Part shown: piece by piece, positions 27,403 to 38,914 of the stretch
Layout: the number at the start of each line of letters is the position of its first letter
Numbering within the stretch: the stretch's first letter is position 1
Assembly: GCA_022783665.1 (NCBI GenBank)
Contig: JALFZJ010000063.1
Span: 18,801-82,800, forward strand
Direction of reading: 5' to 3'
Length of the DNA: 64,000 nucleotides
Origin: Arcanobacterium sp.
GTDB lineage: Bacteria; Actinomycetota; Actinomycetes; Actinomycetales; Actinomycetaceae
Made by a program: the position numbers and the translations under genes
The notes under the pieces: model-generated
Seen by the model: the letters and a program-made list of their open reading frames with translations, nothing else
The model's database searches: none
Told to the model about the DNA's origin: nothing

Positions 27403-27535
27403 CCGGCCTCCCGAGAGCGCCCAACGTTTCGTGAGAGGCGCTCTCGCGCACGCCATACACAACACAACCCCGCAAAGTAGGTAGCTGCCCCCTCAAGCCG
27501 TACAATTAGGCCATACGATGTGAAGGGCGGTGCAG

Positions 27536-28873
27536 ATGGCGCAATTGAAGGCAACTGATCGGCTCGCAATACTTGCCGGCCGAGCAGCTACATGGGCATC
27601 ACAAACCACCGGCAAAGGCTCAGGTGGCATGATCGGTGGAACTATCGCATTGAAGGTAGCCCCTCATATCGCCCGTAATATCGCGCAAACCATGAAGGTA
27701 GCTCTCGTTACGGGCACGAACGGGAAATCCACCACCACTAAAATGCTCAACGCAGCTCTGCGCGCACACCCACAAGCGAGCGCGTCACGCAGCGTCGCCT
27801 GGAACTCCCGGGGCGACAACATGTTCGAAGGCATTACCTCGGCACTGATCACTTCCCCGCACGCCACATTCGCCACCCTCGAAGTGGACGAAATGCATAT
27901 CCAACGCGTTGCAACTCACGTGCAGCCATCGGCTTTCATTTTGCTGAATCTATCGCGAGATCAGCTCGACCGCGTAGGTGAAATCGCGAAAGTTGAACGC
28001 CGGATTCGCGATACCGTCGAAAGCTACCCTGGCGCCGTCGTCATCGCGAATTGTGACGATCCACTGATTGCGAGCGCTGCCTGGGATTGCCCTCACGTGG
28101 TGTGGGTAGGCGCGGGCGTGAGCTGGCACGCAGACGCCGCATCCTTCCCTCGCACAGGTACGCGTGTGCATTTTGATTCTTCAGGCCATTGGTACGTGCC
28201 AGATTCGCCGTATTCACGCCCTACCCCAACCTGGCGGATAGACGCCGATGCGCCGGCTTCTCCACCAACGCTCGTCACGCCTTATGGCAATTATCCCCTG
28301 CACCTTGCTCTACCGGGAAGCGCCAACCTAGGTAATGCTGCACAGGCAATTGCATGTGCAGTGGCTTTGGGGGTTGAGCCATCAACTGCGGTTGAGGCAG
28401 TCTCACATGTGGGCGAGGTGGCCGGGCGATACGCGCACTATGCCATCGACGGCAAAGAAGTACGAATGCTTCTTGCGAAGAATCCAGCCGGATGGCAAGA
28501 AGCACTTACAATGATTGATCCTCATGCTGGCACGGTGGTGTTTGCGGTGAATGGGCAGGTAGCAGATTCAGTGGATCTTTCGTGGATCTGGGACGTTGAT
28601 TTCGAAAATGCCCTCCATCTGCCGCCTCACTGCGAAGTGATTGTGGCCGGCGAACGCGCCGAGGATCTCCTCGTACGGCTACGTTACGCCGGTATTACGG
28701 CTCGTCTGGAACGTTCGCCGTGGAAGGCTATTCACAGTGCGGCGCCCAGCGAAGCACGGCGAATCGAGTTGTTGGCCAATTACACCGCATTCCGCGATCT
28801 CACCGCCTATCTGAAGAAAGCTGGCTATACGCCACCCCAGAATACACGCCATGATCCCACCGGAGGTAAGTGA
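27536..28873 (+). CDS. murT: Lipid II isoglutaminyl synthase subunit MurT
   Basis: The Mur-ligase-like subunit of the MurT/GatD complex, which amidates D-Glu of lipid II to D-isoglutamine with ATP and ammonia from GatD. It has the ATP site VTGTNGKSTTTKML, the central ligase motifs (ATLEVDEMHIQRV, LNLSRDQLDRVGE) and a C-terminal domain. Unusually, the zinc-ribbon insertion that carries four cysteines in most MurT proteins is present in outline but without cysteines: FPRTG stands where CxxCG is expected (about residue 204) and WYVPDS where the second pair is expected. ATG 27536 is chosen over a GTG six bases upstream. It overlaps gatD. Confidence 0.93.
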   Translation: MAQLKATDRLAILAGRAATWASQTTGKGSGGMIGGTIALKVAPHIARNIAQTMKVALVTGTNGKSTTTKMLNAALRAHPQASASRSVAWNSRGDNMFEGITSALITSPHATFATLEVDEMHIQRVATHVQPSAFILLNLSRDQLDRVGEIAKVERRIRDTVESYPGAVVIANCDDPLIASAAWDCPHVVWVGAGVSWHADAASFPRTGTRVHFDSSGHWYVPDSPYSRPTPTWRIDADAPASPPTLVTPYGNYPLHLALPGSANLGNAAQAIACAVALGVEPSTAVEAVSHVGEVAGRYAHYAIDGKEVRMLLAKNPAGWQEALTMIDPHAGTVVFAVNGQVADSVDLSWIWDVDFENALHLPPHCEVIVAGERAEDLLVRLRYAGITARLERSPWKAIHSAAPSEARRIELLANYTAFRDLTAYLKKAGYTPPQNTRHDPTGGK

Positions 28874-29652
28874 TGGCACAGAGCACTCTACGCATCGGCT
28901 TGCTGTATCCGGAAGTTCTCGGCACCTATGGAGACGGCGGAAACACCCTCGTGCTCGCTCAAAGGGCACGATGGCGAGGGATAGACGCCGAAATCGTTCG
29001 TATCGGCCTCGACGAGCCGATCCCTTTGGAGCTTGATATCTATCATCTTGGCGGCGGGGAGGATGCCGCACAGACGCATGCCGGTGAGCAGCTTCGGCGC
29101 AATCCACAGTTTTTGCAACTCGTGGGCAGTGGGCGGCCTTTGCTCGCCATTTGTGCAGGCTTGCAGGTGCTTGGCCAGTGGTATGTAGACGCCGAACATA
29201 ACAAGGTGGAGGGCGTAGGGCTCCTGGATTGCTACACCATGCCACAAGGGGTACGAACAATCGGCGAGATTGTGAGTGAGCCCCTTCTTACGGGTCTCAC
29301 GGGGCGCCTTACCGGCTTTGAAAACCATGGTGGAGCTACTCGGCTCGGCTCACAGGCTCAGCCTTTTGCCCGTGTGGCGTATGGGCACGGCAACGGAGTG
29401 GCCGATGGTGAGCTGAACGATACCGCTTCGGCAGAGGCCGCACTTGCGAGTGCACAATTGTATGACGGCGTTGTGCAAAATGGCATCGTTGCCACGTATA
29501 TGCACGGGCCGGTGTTGGCACGCAATCCTGAGTTTGCCGATTGGCTTCTTGCGCGAGCCTTAGGCGTTGAACCCGAGGCTCTTGATCCTTTAGGTGCCGA
29601 GCCGGATATCGACGCATTGCGTGCGCAGCGTTTCCGGGCTGTAGGCCTATAA
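28873..29652 (+). CDS. gatD: Lipid II isoglutaminyl synthase glutaminase subunit GatD
   Basis: A 259-residue CobB/CobQ-type class I glutamine amidotransferase that feeds ammonia to MurT. The nucleophile Cys lies in LLAICAGLQVLGQWY (about residue 96), and the catalytic His in ATYMHGPVLARNPEFAD near residue 215. An oxyanion-type YHLGGGEDAAQ segment lies between. The start ATG overlaps the MurT stop by one base, with GGAGG 5-6 bases upstream, so translation is coupled. Length and order match other actinobacterial murT-gatD pairs. Confidence 0.93.
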   Translation: MAQSTLRIGLLYPEVLGTYGDGGNTLVLAQRARWRGIDAEIVRIGLDEPIPLELDIYHLGGGEDAAQTHAGEQLRRNPQFLQLVGSGRPLLAICAGLQVLGQWYVDAEHNKVEGVGLLDCYTMPQGVRTIGEIVSEPLLTGLTGRLTGFENHGGATRLGSQAQPFARVAYGHGNGVADGELNDTASAEAALASAQLYDGVVQNGIVATYMHGPVLARNPEFADWLLARALGVEPEALDPLGAEPDIDALRAQRFRAVGL

Positions 29653-30030
29653 GTAGCTGTAGGTCTATAAGTATTCGTCTAGGGTTGCGATGTTGCGCTA
29701 CAGTTCTAGAGCGCACGCCGATACGATCTAGAACTCGTGCAATTGCTGGGACTCGTTCCGATACTGCAACTCGTGCGGATGCTGCACCCCGTGCCAATGT
29801 GCAAGATATACGTTGTGTGCTAGGATACAAACCTAACAGCGTGTATTGAACGCTGGCGTTCGATGAGTACCGGCAAGTTCAGCACATGCACGCTGTAACC
29901 GTAGCGGAAGCCGTACTTACTAAGCGGACGCTATACTTACCAATAGACGAACAATAGACGACGGTGTGCCGGGAAGTCTGGTCGGCATCAGTTTTGTGAT
30001 GCCTACGTTTACGCAATGCCAAGGAGCACG
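29653..30030. other. Intergenic region before nhaA
   Basis: About 380 bases with no supported gene. A short near-repeat occurs at its start (GTAGGCCTATAAGTA followed by GTAGGTCTATAAGTA). No RNA motif or terminator could be identified. Confidence 0.5.
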
Positions 30031-31437
30031 ATGACTACTTCCCCAGAGAATCTCAACCCAGTACCTCAAGCATCCCCTCTTGCGGAGCACAGATCGACTG
30101 AACATCAGATACACGCTCGCGAAATTCTCACGCCTGGCTCCTATAGTGAACACCTACGTATCGGCGATATTTTACGCAAAGAGACGACGGGTGGTATCGC
30201 GCTCATCGTAGCGGCAGTGATTGCCATCATCCTCGCAAATTCACCGCTTGCGGACAAGTATTTCGCAGTTCGTGACTTTGTGATCGGCATACCGATTCCT
30301 GGCCTCCATCTCGAACTTTCAGTGGGTTCGTGGGCTGCTGATGGTCTGCTCGCTGTGTTCTTCTTCCTCGTAGGCCTGGAGTTAAAGAAAGAGTTCGTAG
30401 CGGGAGACCTGCGCGATCCTCAACGCGCTCTTGTGCCCGTGGTTGCAGCATTTGGCGGCGTAGCAGTGCCCGCAATCATTTTCGCGGCAATCAATGCCGG
30501 ATCATCCGAAACGCTTGGCGGCTGGGCGATTCCCACAGCTACCGACATCGCTTTTGCCGTAGCCGTCCTTGCGCTCATAGGTTCGCATCTTCCTTCTCCG
30601 CTCAGGCTGTTTCTTCTCACGCTCGCAGTGGTGGATGATCTCATTGCCATCTGCATTATTGCGATTTTCTACACTGACGAAATCCACCTCACTGCACTGG
30701 CTCTTTTCTTCATCCCCACGATGATCTATGCGATTCTCGTGCAGAAATTCCCCGGCTTTTTCGCCACACACCGTTGGGCGCCCTGGCTTATTCTGCTACC
30801 ACTTGGCATCATCGCGTGGGCTTTCCTCCACGAGGCAGGCATTCACGCCACGATAGCTGGCGTGGTGCTCGGCTTCACAGTGCCCGTGCGTAAGAAAACT
30901 TCTGCACCTACCCCCGAGGGCGTGGCAGACGATGCTGGCCTAGCTACCGTGTTTGAGCACAGTTATCGCCCACTTTCCTCCGGCGTGGCTGTACCGATTT
31001 TTGCATTCTTCTCTGCAGGGGTCGCGCTGGGCGGCTGGAGCGGTTTTACAAGTTCACTCGTCTCCCCCGTAGCGCTCGGAGTGATCCTCGGTCTTGTATT
31101 CGGTAAACCGATCGGCATCTCACTATCAACGTTCTTGCTCACGAAATTCACCCGTGCTTCGCTTGATGACGCCGTGAAATGGATTGATCTGATCGGCGTC
31201 GGCTTCCTTGCCGGGATCGGGTTCACCGTCTCACTCCTCGTGGGCGAACTCAGCTTCGGCCTAGGCAGTGAATTCAATGACGAGGCGAAGGTGGGAATCA
31301 TCGCAGCGTCGGTTGTAGCGGCGGCAGCGTCGTCACTCATCATTCTTCCACGTAACAAAATGTACAAGACGATATCTGAAGCCGAAACCCAGGACTCAGA
31401 CTCTGACGGAATCCCAGACGCTTTCGATCGTGACTAA
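30031..31437 (+). CDS. nhaA: Na+/H+ antiporter NhaA
   Basis: A 468-residue NhaA-type antiporter exporting Na+ in exchange for protons. Twelve hydrophobic segments are seen. Family signatures include AVFFFLVGLELKKEFVAGDL, the IPTATDIAFAVAVLAL segment and the ion-binding AVVDDLIAICII (two adjacent Asp). ATG 30031 is chosen over the in-frame ATG at 30016 because AAGGAG lies just before the later one. A hydrophilic N-terminal extension of about 40 residues and an acidic C-terminal tail (DSDSDGIPDAFDRD) are extra relative to E. coli NhaA. It is a single gene. Confidence 0.95.
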   Translation: MTTSPENLNPVPQASPLAEHRSTEHQIHAREILTPGSYSEHLRIGDILRKETTGGIALIVAAVIAIILANSPLADKYFAVRDFVIGIPIPGLHLELSVGSWAADGLLAVFFFLVGLELKKEFVAGDLRDPQRALVPVVAAFGGVAVPAIIFAAINAGSSETLGGWAIPTATDIAFAVAVLALIGSHLPSPLRLFLLTLAVVDDLIAICIIAIFYTDEIHLTALALFFIPTMIYAILVQKFPGFFATHRWAPWLILLPLGIIAWAFLHEAGIHATIAGVVLGFTVPVRKKTSAPTPEGVADDAGLATVFEHSYRPLSSGVAVPIFAFFSAGVALGGWSGFTSSLVSPVALGVILGLVFGKPIGISLSTFLLTKFTRASLDDAVKWIDLIGVGFLAGIGFTVSLLVGELSFGLGSEFNDEAKVGIIAASVVAAAASSLIILPRNKMYKTISEAETQDSDSDGIPDAFDRD

Positions 31438-31599
31438 CGCGGCCGCGCGAGCTCAGCCTCGTGCGGTTATCGCCTGGAAGATTTGCACCACGCCCGATTG
31501 CTGCTTCGCAGTATTCCTGCTACGCCCGCTCGCTGGCAAGGATAATAGGCAGTTTCACACAATGGCGTAACCGCTGCGTGTGCTATTCCCCGGTAGTAT

Positions 31600-33552
31600 A
31601 TGAGCATGCGCGCTTCACGTCACTACTCTCCGCAGCACGGGCGAGGAAAACCTCCTCTCGTGCCATTAGTGCACAGGCGTGAAGCACGAATAGCCCCCGA
31701 TGCCGCGCAGAGTGATGCTGTGGCACCAGTAGATGCTACAGCGCCCCCGCCGAGCCTCCAACAACCATACGGGCAAGGCGCAGCGGATACTGCACCTGAG
31801 AGTCTTTCAGCTCAACACACTGCGAACGCATCCGTGGGCGCACAGGACGCAGATGGCTCAAAGGGTGCAGAAGGCGCAAAGGTGGCCCGTGCGTCATTCA
31901 TCATGTTCTTGGGTACGCTCACCTCACGCATTCTTGGCGTTGTGCGCTCACCGATTCTTCTCGGTGCAGCCCTTGGCATCACTACACCGAGTGCTAACGC
32001 CTTCGAGCTGGCGAACCGGTTGCCGAGCTATCTGTATGTGATCATCGCTGGTGGACTCATCGATGCCGTGCTCGTACCTGCGATCGTCAAAGCTTCAAAA
32101 CAACACGATTCCGGCGAAGCCTTCATCAATAAGCTCATCACACTTGCAATCGTCGTAATCGGTGGCATCACCGCCCTACTCACTCTCGCCTCACCGATCA
32201 TCGTTCGTCTATTCGCGGCAGCAATTAGCCCCGATTGGTTCAACATCACGGTGATCTTTGCGTATTGGTGTATTCCCCAAGTGTTCTTCTATGGAATGTA
32301 TGCCGTACTCGGCCAAATCCTTAATGCGCGCGAGAACTTCGGGCCATACATGTGGGCACCCGCACTCAATAACGTCGTGGCTATCATCGGGCTTCTTCTT
32401 CTCATCGCAACCTATGGGCGCAATGATCCCACCACGTTGCTCCAGCCTGGCGACTGGACTCCCGCCCGCACAGCGATGCTCGCAGGAATCGCAACAGCAG
32501 GGATTGCGAGCCAAGCGCTTGTGCTTCTTATCCCGATGCGCAGAATCGGAATCCGCTACCGCCCAGACTTTGCCTGGCGCAATTCAGGGCTTGGCAGCGC
32601 TGGGCGTGCGTCCTTCTGGGTGCTAGCCAATATGGCTGCATCGATGCTTGTGAAAATGACTGAGAGCAACGTAGCTGCCATTGCGGGTGATGCTGGAAGG
32701 CTTTCCGGCATGGATCTGGAAACGATTGCGGGTAACGCTGCCGTAGGTGCAGGGCAATCAATTTACAATATTCCAACGGCGCTTATCACCGTGTCGATCA
32801 CCACGGCGATGTTTACGCGCCTTTCGCGGGCAGCCGCTGATGGCAATACTGAGCAGTTGAAGTCTGACGCCTCCCTCACGGTTCGGATTATATCGATCAT
32901 CAACTTCCCACTCATGGGTTTGCTCGTTTTCTTTTCACTTCCAATTTCGAGAATTCTTTCCCCAGCGATCACGCCTACGGAAACCTATACGCTCGCATAC
33001 GTTGTATCGGCTATGAGCCTCGGGCTTATCGGCGCATCATTGATGGCCACATTCAACCGCGTGCTCTTTGCCCTCGAAGATACGCGCGGCGTATTCTTCG
33101 CCACTGCACCCAGCTATGTCCTATCGATCATGGCCGGGTTCGCTATCACGTTGGTTTTCCCTGAACAGCTGATGGTGATTGCCCTTGAAGTGATGTTTTC
33201 CCTCATGAATGGGCTTATCGCACTGTGTTTGTATATGTATATTCGCTACAAGCTCAAGGGTGTGTTTCTTAAAGGGATCTTCGGCTTCTTCGTTAAACTG
33301 TTCATCGCATCATTCGCTTCATGCTTAGCCGCGTACTTCCTCGTGTACTCGGCGTTGAGCTCGCCTCAAGCCGTGAGCGAATCGGTATGGCAATCGATCT
33401 GGGTTCTTGTGATAGCCGGTATCGTTGCCATCGCATTGTATATTGTGCTACTCAAAATACTGGGCGTGCGCGAAATGAACGCGGTGGGCCGGATGCTCGG
33501 CGGACGAATAGCGCCCATCGTGGGAAGGGTTCTTTCGCTGTTCAAGCGCTGA
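31600..33552 (+). CDS. murJ: Lipid II flippase MurJ (MviN family)
   Basis: A 650-residue multi-pass membrane protein of the MOP superfamily that flips lipid II outward for cell-wall synthesis. After a disordered N-terminal region of about 95 residues, the first helix begins ASFIMFLGTLTSRILGVVRS. About fourteen hydrophobic segments follow, with the MviN-typical AFELANRLPSYLYVIIAGG near residue 130. The long cytosolic N terminus is common in actinobacterial MurJ. It is alone on its transcript as far as can be seen. Confidence 0.93.
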   Translation: MSMRASRHYSPQHGRGKPPLVPLVHRREARIAPDAAQSDAVAPVDATAPPPSLQQPYGQGAADTAPESLSAQHTANASVGAQDADGSKGAEGAKVARASFIMFLGTLTSRILGVVRSPILLGAALGITTPSANAFELANRLPSYLYVIIAGGLIDAVLVPAIVKASKQHDSGEAFINKLITLAIVVIGGITALLTLASPIIVRLFAAAISPDWFNITVIFAYWCIPQVFFYGMYAVLGQILNARENFGPYMWAPALNNVVAIIGLLLLIATYGRNDPTTLLQPGDWTPARTAMLAGIATAGIASQALVLLIPMRRIGIRYRPDFAWRNSGLGSAGRASFWVLANMAASMLVKMTESNVAAIAGDAGRLSGMDLETIAGNAAVGAGQSIYNIPTALITVSITTAMFTRLSRAAADGNTEQLKSDASLTVRIISIINFPLMGLLVFFSLPISRILSPAITPTETYTLAYVVSAMSLGLIGASLMATFNRVLFALEDTRGVFFATAPSYVLSIMAGFAITLVFPEQLMVIALEVMFSLMNGLIALCLYMYIRYKLKGVFLKGIFGFFVKLFIASFASCLAAYFLVYSALSSPQAVSESVWQSIWVLVIAGIVAIALYIVLLKILGVREMNAVGRMLGGRIAPIVGRVLSLFKR

Positions 33553-33825
33553 TCTCTACGTTGCTGGCAGGGCGGAGGCGGGCACGCACACTCTCAGGAA
33601 CCTGCGTGGGGGCTCAAAGAACTGCGTTAATGCTCGAGAACCAGCATTGATCCTCAACGGGTGGTGACGCTCGGCAACGCAGACGACTTGACGCGTAACT
33701 TTTCTCCCTATTCTCCGCCATTACTAACGATATTCAGCGAAACATGCGAGAATAAGAGAGTTACTAAATGCAAGCCGCTCGCACCGATGTGCCGTGGTGG
33801 CGATAGGCCCGCGAAGGAGATACGG

Positions 33826-34251
33826 ATGGATTTCACGTCAGATCCTAAGAGACCTGAAACTACGTTCCAGCCAACGTCGTCGATTGGCGAACTCGTTGCG
33901 AAGATTACTGCACAGTTCTCCGCGCTCGTGCGTGACGAAATGAAATACGCTCAATTGCAAGCAAAAGCCAAGGTAACCAAGCTTGGCGTGGGCGGTGTGC
34001 TTTTGGCTATTGCCGCAGTGTTCGCGCTCTATATGCTTGGCACTTTGCTCCTGGCATTCGGTTTTGGCCTCGCTACCGTGCTTCCTACGTGGGCGGCATT
34101 CCTGATCGTATCCGGGGTACTTCTCGTTATTATTATTGTTCTAGCTCTGATTGGCTTGGCGAAGCTCAAGGCCTCCAAGGAGCATACGATTGATCCGAAA
34201 ACTGGCCTTCTCAAGGACGTAGATGCAGTGAAGAAAGGGTTAGGCAAATGA
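33826..34251 (+). CDS. Phage-holin-superfamily/DUF1469-like membrane protein
   Basis: A 141-residue actinobacterial membrane protein. An amphipathic N-terminal region (SSIGELVAKITAQFSALVRDE) precedes two transmembrane segments (GVGGVLLAIAAVFALYMLG and FLIVSGVLLVIIIVLALIG) and a charged tail. The pattern matches the putative actinobacterial holin-X/DUF1469 group, whose role is unknown and probably envelope related. ATG 33826 is chosen for GAAGGAG upstream. It overlaps the next gene by 4 bases (ATGA). Confidence 0.85.
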   Translation: MDFTSDPKRPETTFQPTSSIGELVAKITAQFSALVRDEMKYAQLQAKAKVTKLGVGGVLLAIAAVFALYMLGTLLLAFGFGLATVLPTWAAFLIVSGVLLVIIIVLALIGLAKLKASKEHTIDPKTGLLKDVDAVKKGLGK

Positions 34252-34607
34252 ACGAGGAAGCACGCGTAACAGCATCCATGAAGAAAGCGGTTGATTACGA
34301 AGCACCGAAAGACGCCGTCGACGATCGTAGCGCTGCTGAAGTGGAACGAGATCTCGCTCGGGTGCGTGAAGAGCTCACTGCCACAGTAGATGAGCTGGCT
34401 GCACGTTTCGCACCAGAGCACCTTAAAAACGAAGTTCTTACCTCGGCGAAGGCGAAAGCAGAGGATACGAAAGTTAAGGCGCAAGCTTTTGTAGACGACG
34501 TCAAAGCGGGCGATGCTGATGCTCGCAAAAAGCTGGTCATTGGCGTTGCTGCGACACTGGGTCTTATCGGCTTACGTATCGCTGTAAAAGCTGCGAATAA
34601 GAAATAG
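34248..34607 (+). CDS. DUF3618 family protein
   Basis: A 119-residue actinobacterial protein with the DUF3618 pattern near residues 27-55 (DRSAAEVERDLARVREELTA, then VDELAARFAP). A charged helical stretch and a single C-terminal hydrophobic segment (VIGVAATLGLIGLRIAV) follow. Such proteins usually follow the DUF1469-like gene, as here. Function unknown. Confidence 0.88.
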   Translation: MNEEARVTASMKKAVDYEAPKDAVDDRSAAEVERDLARVREELTATVDELAARFAPEHLKNEVLTSAKAKAEDTKVKAQAFVDDVKAGDADARKKLVIGVAATLGLIGLRIAVKAANKK

Positions 34608-34717
34608 ACGGCGTGGAGATAATTCTTATTTCGCGGTATTGTATCTAAGGAAGAGTTTTGAAGCCCGGTGCCGTTGCACGGCAAGGCACCATTCGATGTT
34701 AAGGGAGGTCGAACCCT

Positions 34718-34987
34718 ATGGGGCGCGGCCGTCAAAAAGCCAAACAAAGAAAAGTAGCACGTAACCTGAAGTACTTCAGCCCCGAGACTGACTACGCTGC
34801 ACTTGAGCGGGAACTCACAGCCCATGGTGGCGAGGCAAAGGGCGAAGGATCACATAGTTCCGACGATTACGATGCATACGCTGAATATGCAGCCAAGTAT
34901 GCAATACCGGATGACGAAGATGATCCGTACGCAGAGTATGCCGAGGAGTATTCGGCTACGAGCGCAGACGACGATGCTGAAAGGTAA
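34718..34987 (+). CDS. DUF3073 family protein
   Basis: An 89-residue actinobacteria-specific protein. The basic N terminus GRGRQKAKQRKVARNLKYFS followed by PETDYAALERELTAHG is the DUF3073 signature. The rest is acidic and Tyr/Asp-rich (repeated DPYAEYAEEY-type units), probably disordered. GGGAGG precedes the start. Function unknown. Confidence 0.9.
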   Translation: MGRGRQKAKQRKVARNLKYFSPETDYAALERELTAHGGEAKGEGSHSSDDYDAYAEYAAKYAIPDDEDDPYAEYAEEYSATSADDDAER

Positions 34988-35024
34988 TACCTACTAGCTC
35001 GTTACGTCGGATTGAGAATATCGT

Positions 35025-35062
35025 GTGTTGGGGAATGCCACAGAGAAGGCATTCCCCAACAC
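35025..35062 (+). terminator. Perfect 15-bp hairpin after DUF3073 gene
   Basis: GTGTTGGGGAATGCC and GGCATTCCCCAACAC form a perfect 15-bp stem with an 8-base loop, followed by TGTATATTTAC. It lies 37 bases after the DUF3073 stop. Confidence 0.8.
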
Positions 35063-35149
35063 TGTATATTTACTACGCATTTGCACCCCGCACATCGCAA
35101 GGATATACCCAGATACCACTCACGTGGACTGGTCAGAAGGAAGCCACAG

Positions 35150-35509
35150 ATGAAACGACGTATTGACCCTGAGACGGGCTTCGCAGAAGTGAAGGCATTT
35201 GCACAGGCAGCTTCTTCTGATGCCGCTCCTTACGATCAAAATGGGCTGAACACCGCCGTGCGCTTCGCCTTAGAAGAATTTGCTGAGCGCCATCAGGGTA
35301 GAAGTGTAGAAATACGCGTGCCTTGGATAGGTGCCGTACAAGCAATCAAAGGCACAAACCACCGCCGAGGTACCCCACCCAACGTTGTAGAGATGGATGG
35401 GGAAACCTGGCTTCGTTTGTGCCTCGGATTGAGTGTAGATGAATCAGCTATTAGCTATTCGGGAGTGCACGCAGACTTAACTCCGTATTTCCCGTTGTTC
35501 CGCCTCTAG
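35150..35509 (+). CDS. Sterol carrier family-like actinobacterial protein
   Basis: A 119-residue protein resembling the small actinobacterial sterol-carrier-family proteins. It has KRRIDPETGFAEVKAF at the N terminus, then RHQGRSVEIRVPWIGAVQAI, GTNHRRGTPPNVVEMDGETW and a final SGVHADLTPYFPL. ATG 35150 is preferred to an upstream in-frame start because AGAAGGAA lies 7 bases ahead and the conserved region begins there. The ligand and role are unknown. Confidence 0.85.
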   Translation: MKRRIDPETGFAEVKAFAQAASSDAAPYDQNGLNTAVRFALEEFAERHQGRSVEIRVPWIGAVQAIKGTNHRRGTPPNVVEMDGETWLRLCLGLSVDESAISYSGVHADLTPYFPLFRL

Positions 35510-35527
35510 CAGTTCACCACCGGCGAC

Positions 35528-36898
<1,371 letters not shown>

Positions 36899-36968
36899 CT
36901 AAGAATAAAAGAATCTGAAAAACCATGCCGAAGCATGCAAAAAAATGAGAAAGGCACACAGGCATAAA

Positions 36969-37006
36969 AACTGCCGCTGCGAAAATTCTCTTTCGCAGCG
37001 GCAGTT
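36969..37006 (-). terminator. Terminator of the PEPCK gene
   Basis: On the minus strand AACTGCCGCTGCGAAA pairs with TTTCGCAGCGGCAGTT (16-bp stem, 6-base loop), followed by TTTTTAT. It stands 58 bases after the PEPCK stop. Confidence 0.9.
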
Positions 37007-37063
37007 CTGTGTAGGCTCACCTATGCGGAATGTGCACCCCGCATGGCCTTCACTGAGCTAGGC

Positions 37064-38914
37064 TCACTTAGCTTCAGCAATACGCGCCTTGAGCTTATCA
37101 AGCTGTGCAGCAACACGCTCTGGGAGCTTGTCACCGAACTGCTTGAAGTACTCTTCAGTATCAGCAGCTTCAGCTTCCCATGCTTCTGGATCGAGGGTGT
37201 ACATGTAATCCCATGTTTCCTTCGTTACTTCGCCCTCAAGACCCTCAAGGTTGAAGTCCTCAAACTTCGGATACAGACCAGTCAAGCCTTCTTCAGCCTC
37301 AACCTGGCCGCTCACGCGGCGAATGATCCAGTCGAGCACACGGGAGTTCTCACCGTAGCCTGGCCATACGAAGTTGCCATCAGCATCCTTGCGGAACCAG
37401 TTCACCTGGTATACGCGCGGGAATTGATCGCCGAGCTTGTCGCCCATTTCGAGCCAGTGACCCCAGTAGTCAGCCATGTTGTAGCCGCAGAATGGAAGCA
37501 TTGCGAACGGGTCGTGACGCAGAGCACCAACCTTGCCCTCAGCAGCAGCGGTCTGCTCGGAAGCAACAGATGCGCCGATGAATACGCCATGATCGCGATC
37601 GAACTGTTCTGCAACGAGCGGAACATTCGATGCACGGCGTCCACCGAAGAGAACGGCATCAATCTTCACACCTTCTGGAGCTTCCCAATCTGGGCAGATG
37701 ATCGGGCACTGACCAGCAGGAGCGGTGAAGCGGCTGTTCGGATGTGCTGCCTTTTCGCCTGATTCTGGCGTCCAGTCATTACCGTGCCAGTCGATGAGGT
37801 GCTCCGGCACATCGCCATCAATACCTTCCCACCACACGTCGCCATCATCGGTGAGAGCAACATTGGTGAAGATTGTGTTTTCCTTCATCGACTCCATGGC
37901 CATCGGGTTCGTCTTGTAGGAGGTACCCGGTGCTACACCGAAGAAGCCGGCCTCTGGGTTGATGGCGCGAAGATCGCCATCTGGGCCTGGGCGGAGCCAT
38001 GCGATATCGTCGCCTACAGTTTCAACCTTGTAGCCTTCGATGGTTGGCTGAAGCATAGCGAGGTTCGTCTTGCCCGTTGCGCTTGGGAATGCGCCGGTCA
38101 CGTGATACTGCTTGCCCGTCTTTTCGTCCGTCAGACGCAGGATGAGCATGTGCTCAGCCATCCAGCCTTCACGGCGCGCCATCGTGGAAGCAATACGAAG
38201 CGCGTAGCACTTCTTACCAAGGAGAGCGTTGCCGCCGTAACCGGAGCCGTAGGACCAAATCTCATTCGTCTCTGGGAAGTGCGTGATGTACTTTTCATCA
38301 TTGCATGGCCAGGTAGTATCCTCTTGGCCTGGCTCAAGCGGGGCGCCCACGGAGTGAACTGCTGGTACCCATTCCTCACCCTTACCGATAAGCTCAAGAG
38401 CCTTGATGCCCATGCGCGTCATGATACGCATGTTCACAACAACATAAGGGGAGTCCGTGATCTCGATACCAAGCTTGGAGATCGGGCCGCCGAGCGGACC
38501 CATCGAGAACGGCACAACGTACATTGTGCGCCCCTTCATTGCGCCACGGAACACACCGTTTTCGCCAATGAGCGTTTCCTTCATTTCTTTAGGATCTGCC
38601 CAGTGGTTCGTGGGGCCAGCATCCTCTTCCTTCTCCGAACAAATGAAGGTACGCGATTCTACACGTGCTACGTCAGAGGGGAGCGAACGAGCCAAGAAAG
38701 AATTCGGGCGCTTTTCTGGGTTGAGGCGGGTAAACATGCCGCTCTCAACCATTCCATCAGTCAGACGCTTCCATTCTTCATCGGAGCCATCCGACCACTC
38801 AATCTTTTCTGGAAGAGTAATGTTCGCAATCTCGGTTACCCAAGCAACGAGATCATCAGGCGCAACTTCCGGCGCACCTGCACGAACGTCCTCTACCGTG
38901 AACTTTTCTGCCAT
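37064..38914 (-). CDS. pckG: GTP-dependent phosphoenolpyruvate carboxykinase
   Basis: A 616-residue GTP-type PEPCK interconverting oxaloacetate and phosphoenolpyruvate. Family features include the [20 protein letters not shown] segment, the metal site region and the GTP-site [10 protein letters not shown]. The P-loop (kinase-1) reads [12 protein letters not shown]: Thr stands where nearly all GTP-PEPCKs carry a reactive Cys (SACGKTN). Otherwise length and order are normal. TAGGAGG precedes the start. In an anaerobe-capable actinomycete it may run in the CO2-fixing direction; this is inference. Confidence 0.96.
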   Translation of the reverse strand: MAEKFTVEDVRAGAPEVAPDDLVAWVTEIANITLPEKIEWSDGSDEEWKRLTDGMVESGMFTRLNPEKRPNSFLARSLPSDVARVESRTFICSEKEEDAGPTNHWADPKEMKETLIGENGVFRGAMKGRTMYVVPFSMGPLGGPISKLGIEITDSPYVVVNMRIMTRMGIKALELIGKGEEWVPAVHSVGAPLEPGQEDTTWPCNDEKYITHFPETNEIWSYGSGYGGNALLGKKCYALRIASTMARREGWMAEHMLILRLTDEKTGKQYHVTGAFPSATGKTNLAMLQPTIEGYKVETVGDDIAWLRPGPDGDLRAINPEAGFFGVAPGTSYKTNPMAMESMKENTIFTNVALTDDGDVWWEGIDGDVPEHLIDWHGNDWTPESGEKAAHPNSRFTAPAGQCPIICPDWEAPEGVKIDAVLFGGRRASNVPLVAEQFDRDHGVFIGASVASEQTAAAEGKVGALRHDPFAMLPFCGYNMADYWGHWLEMGDKLGDQFPRVYQVNWFRKDADGNFVWPGYGENSRVLDWIIRRVSGQVEAEEGLTGLYPKFEDFNLEGLEGEVTKETWDYMYTLDPEAWEAEAADTEEYFKQFGDKLPERVAAQLDKLKARIAEAK

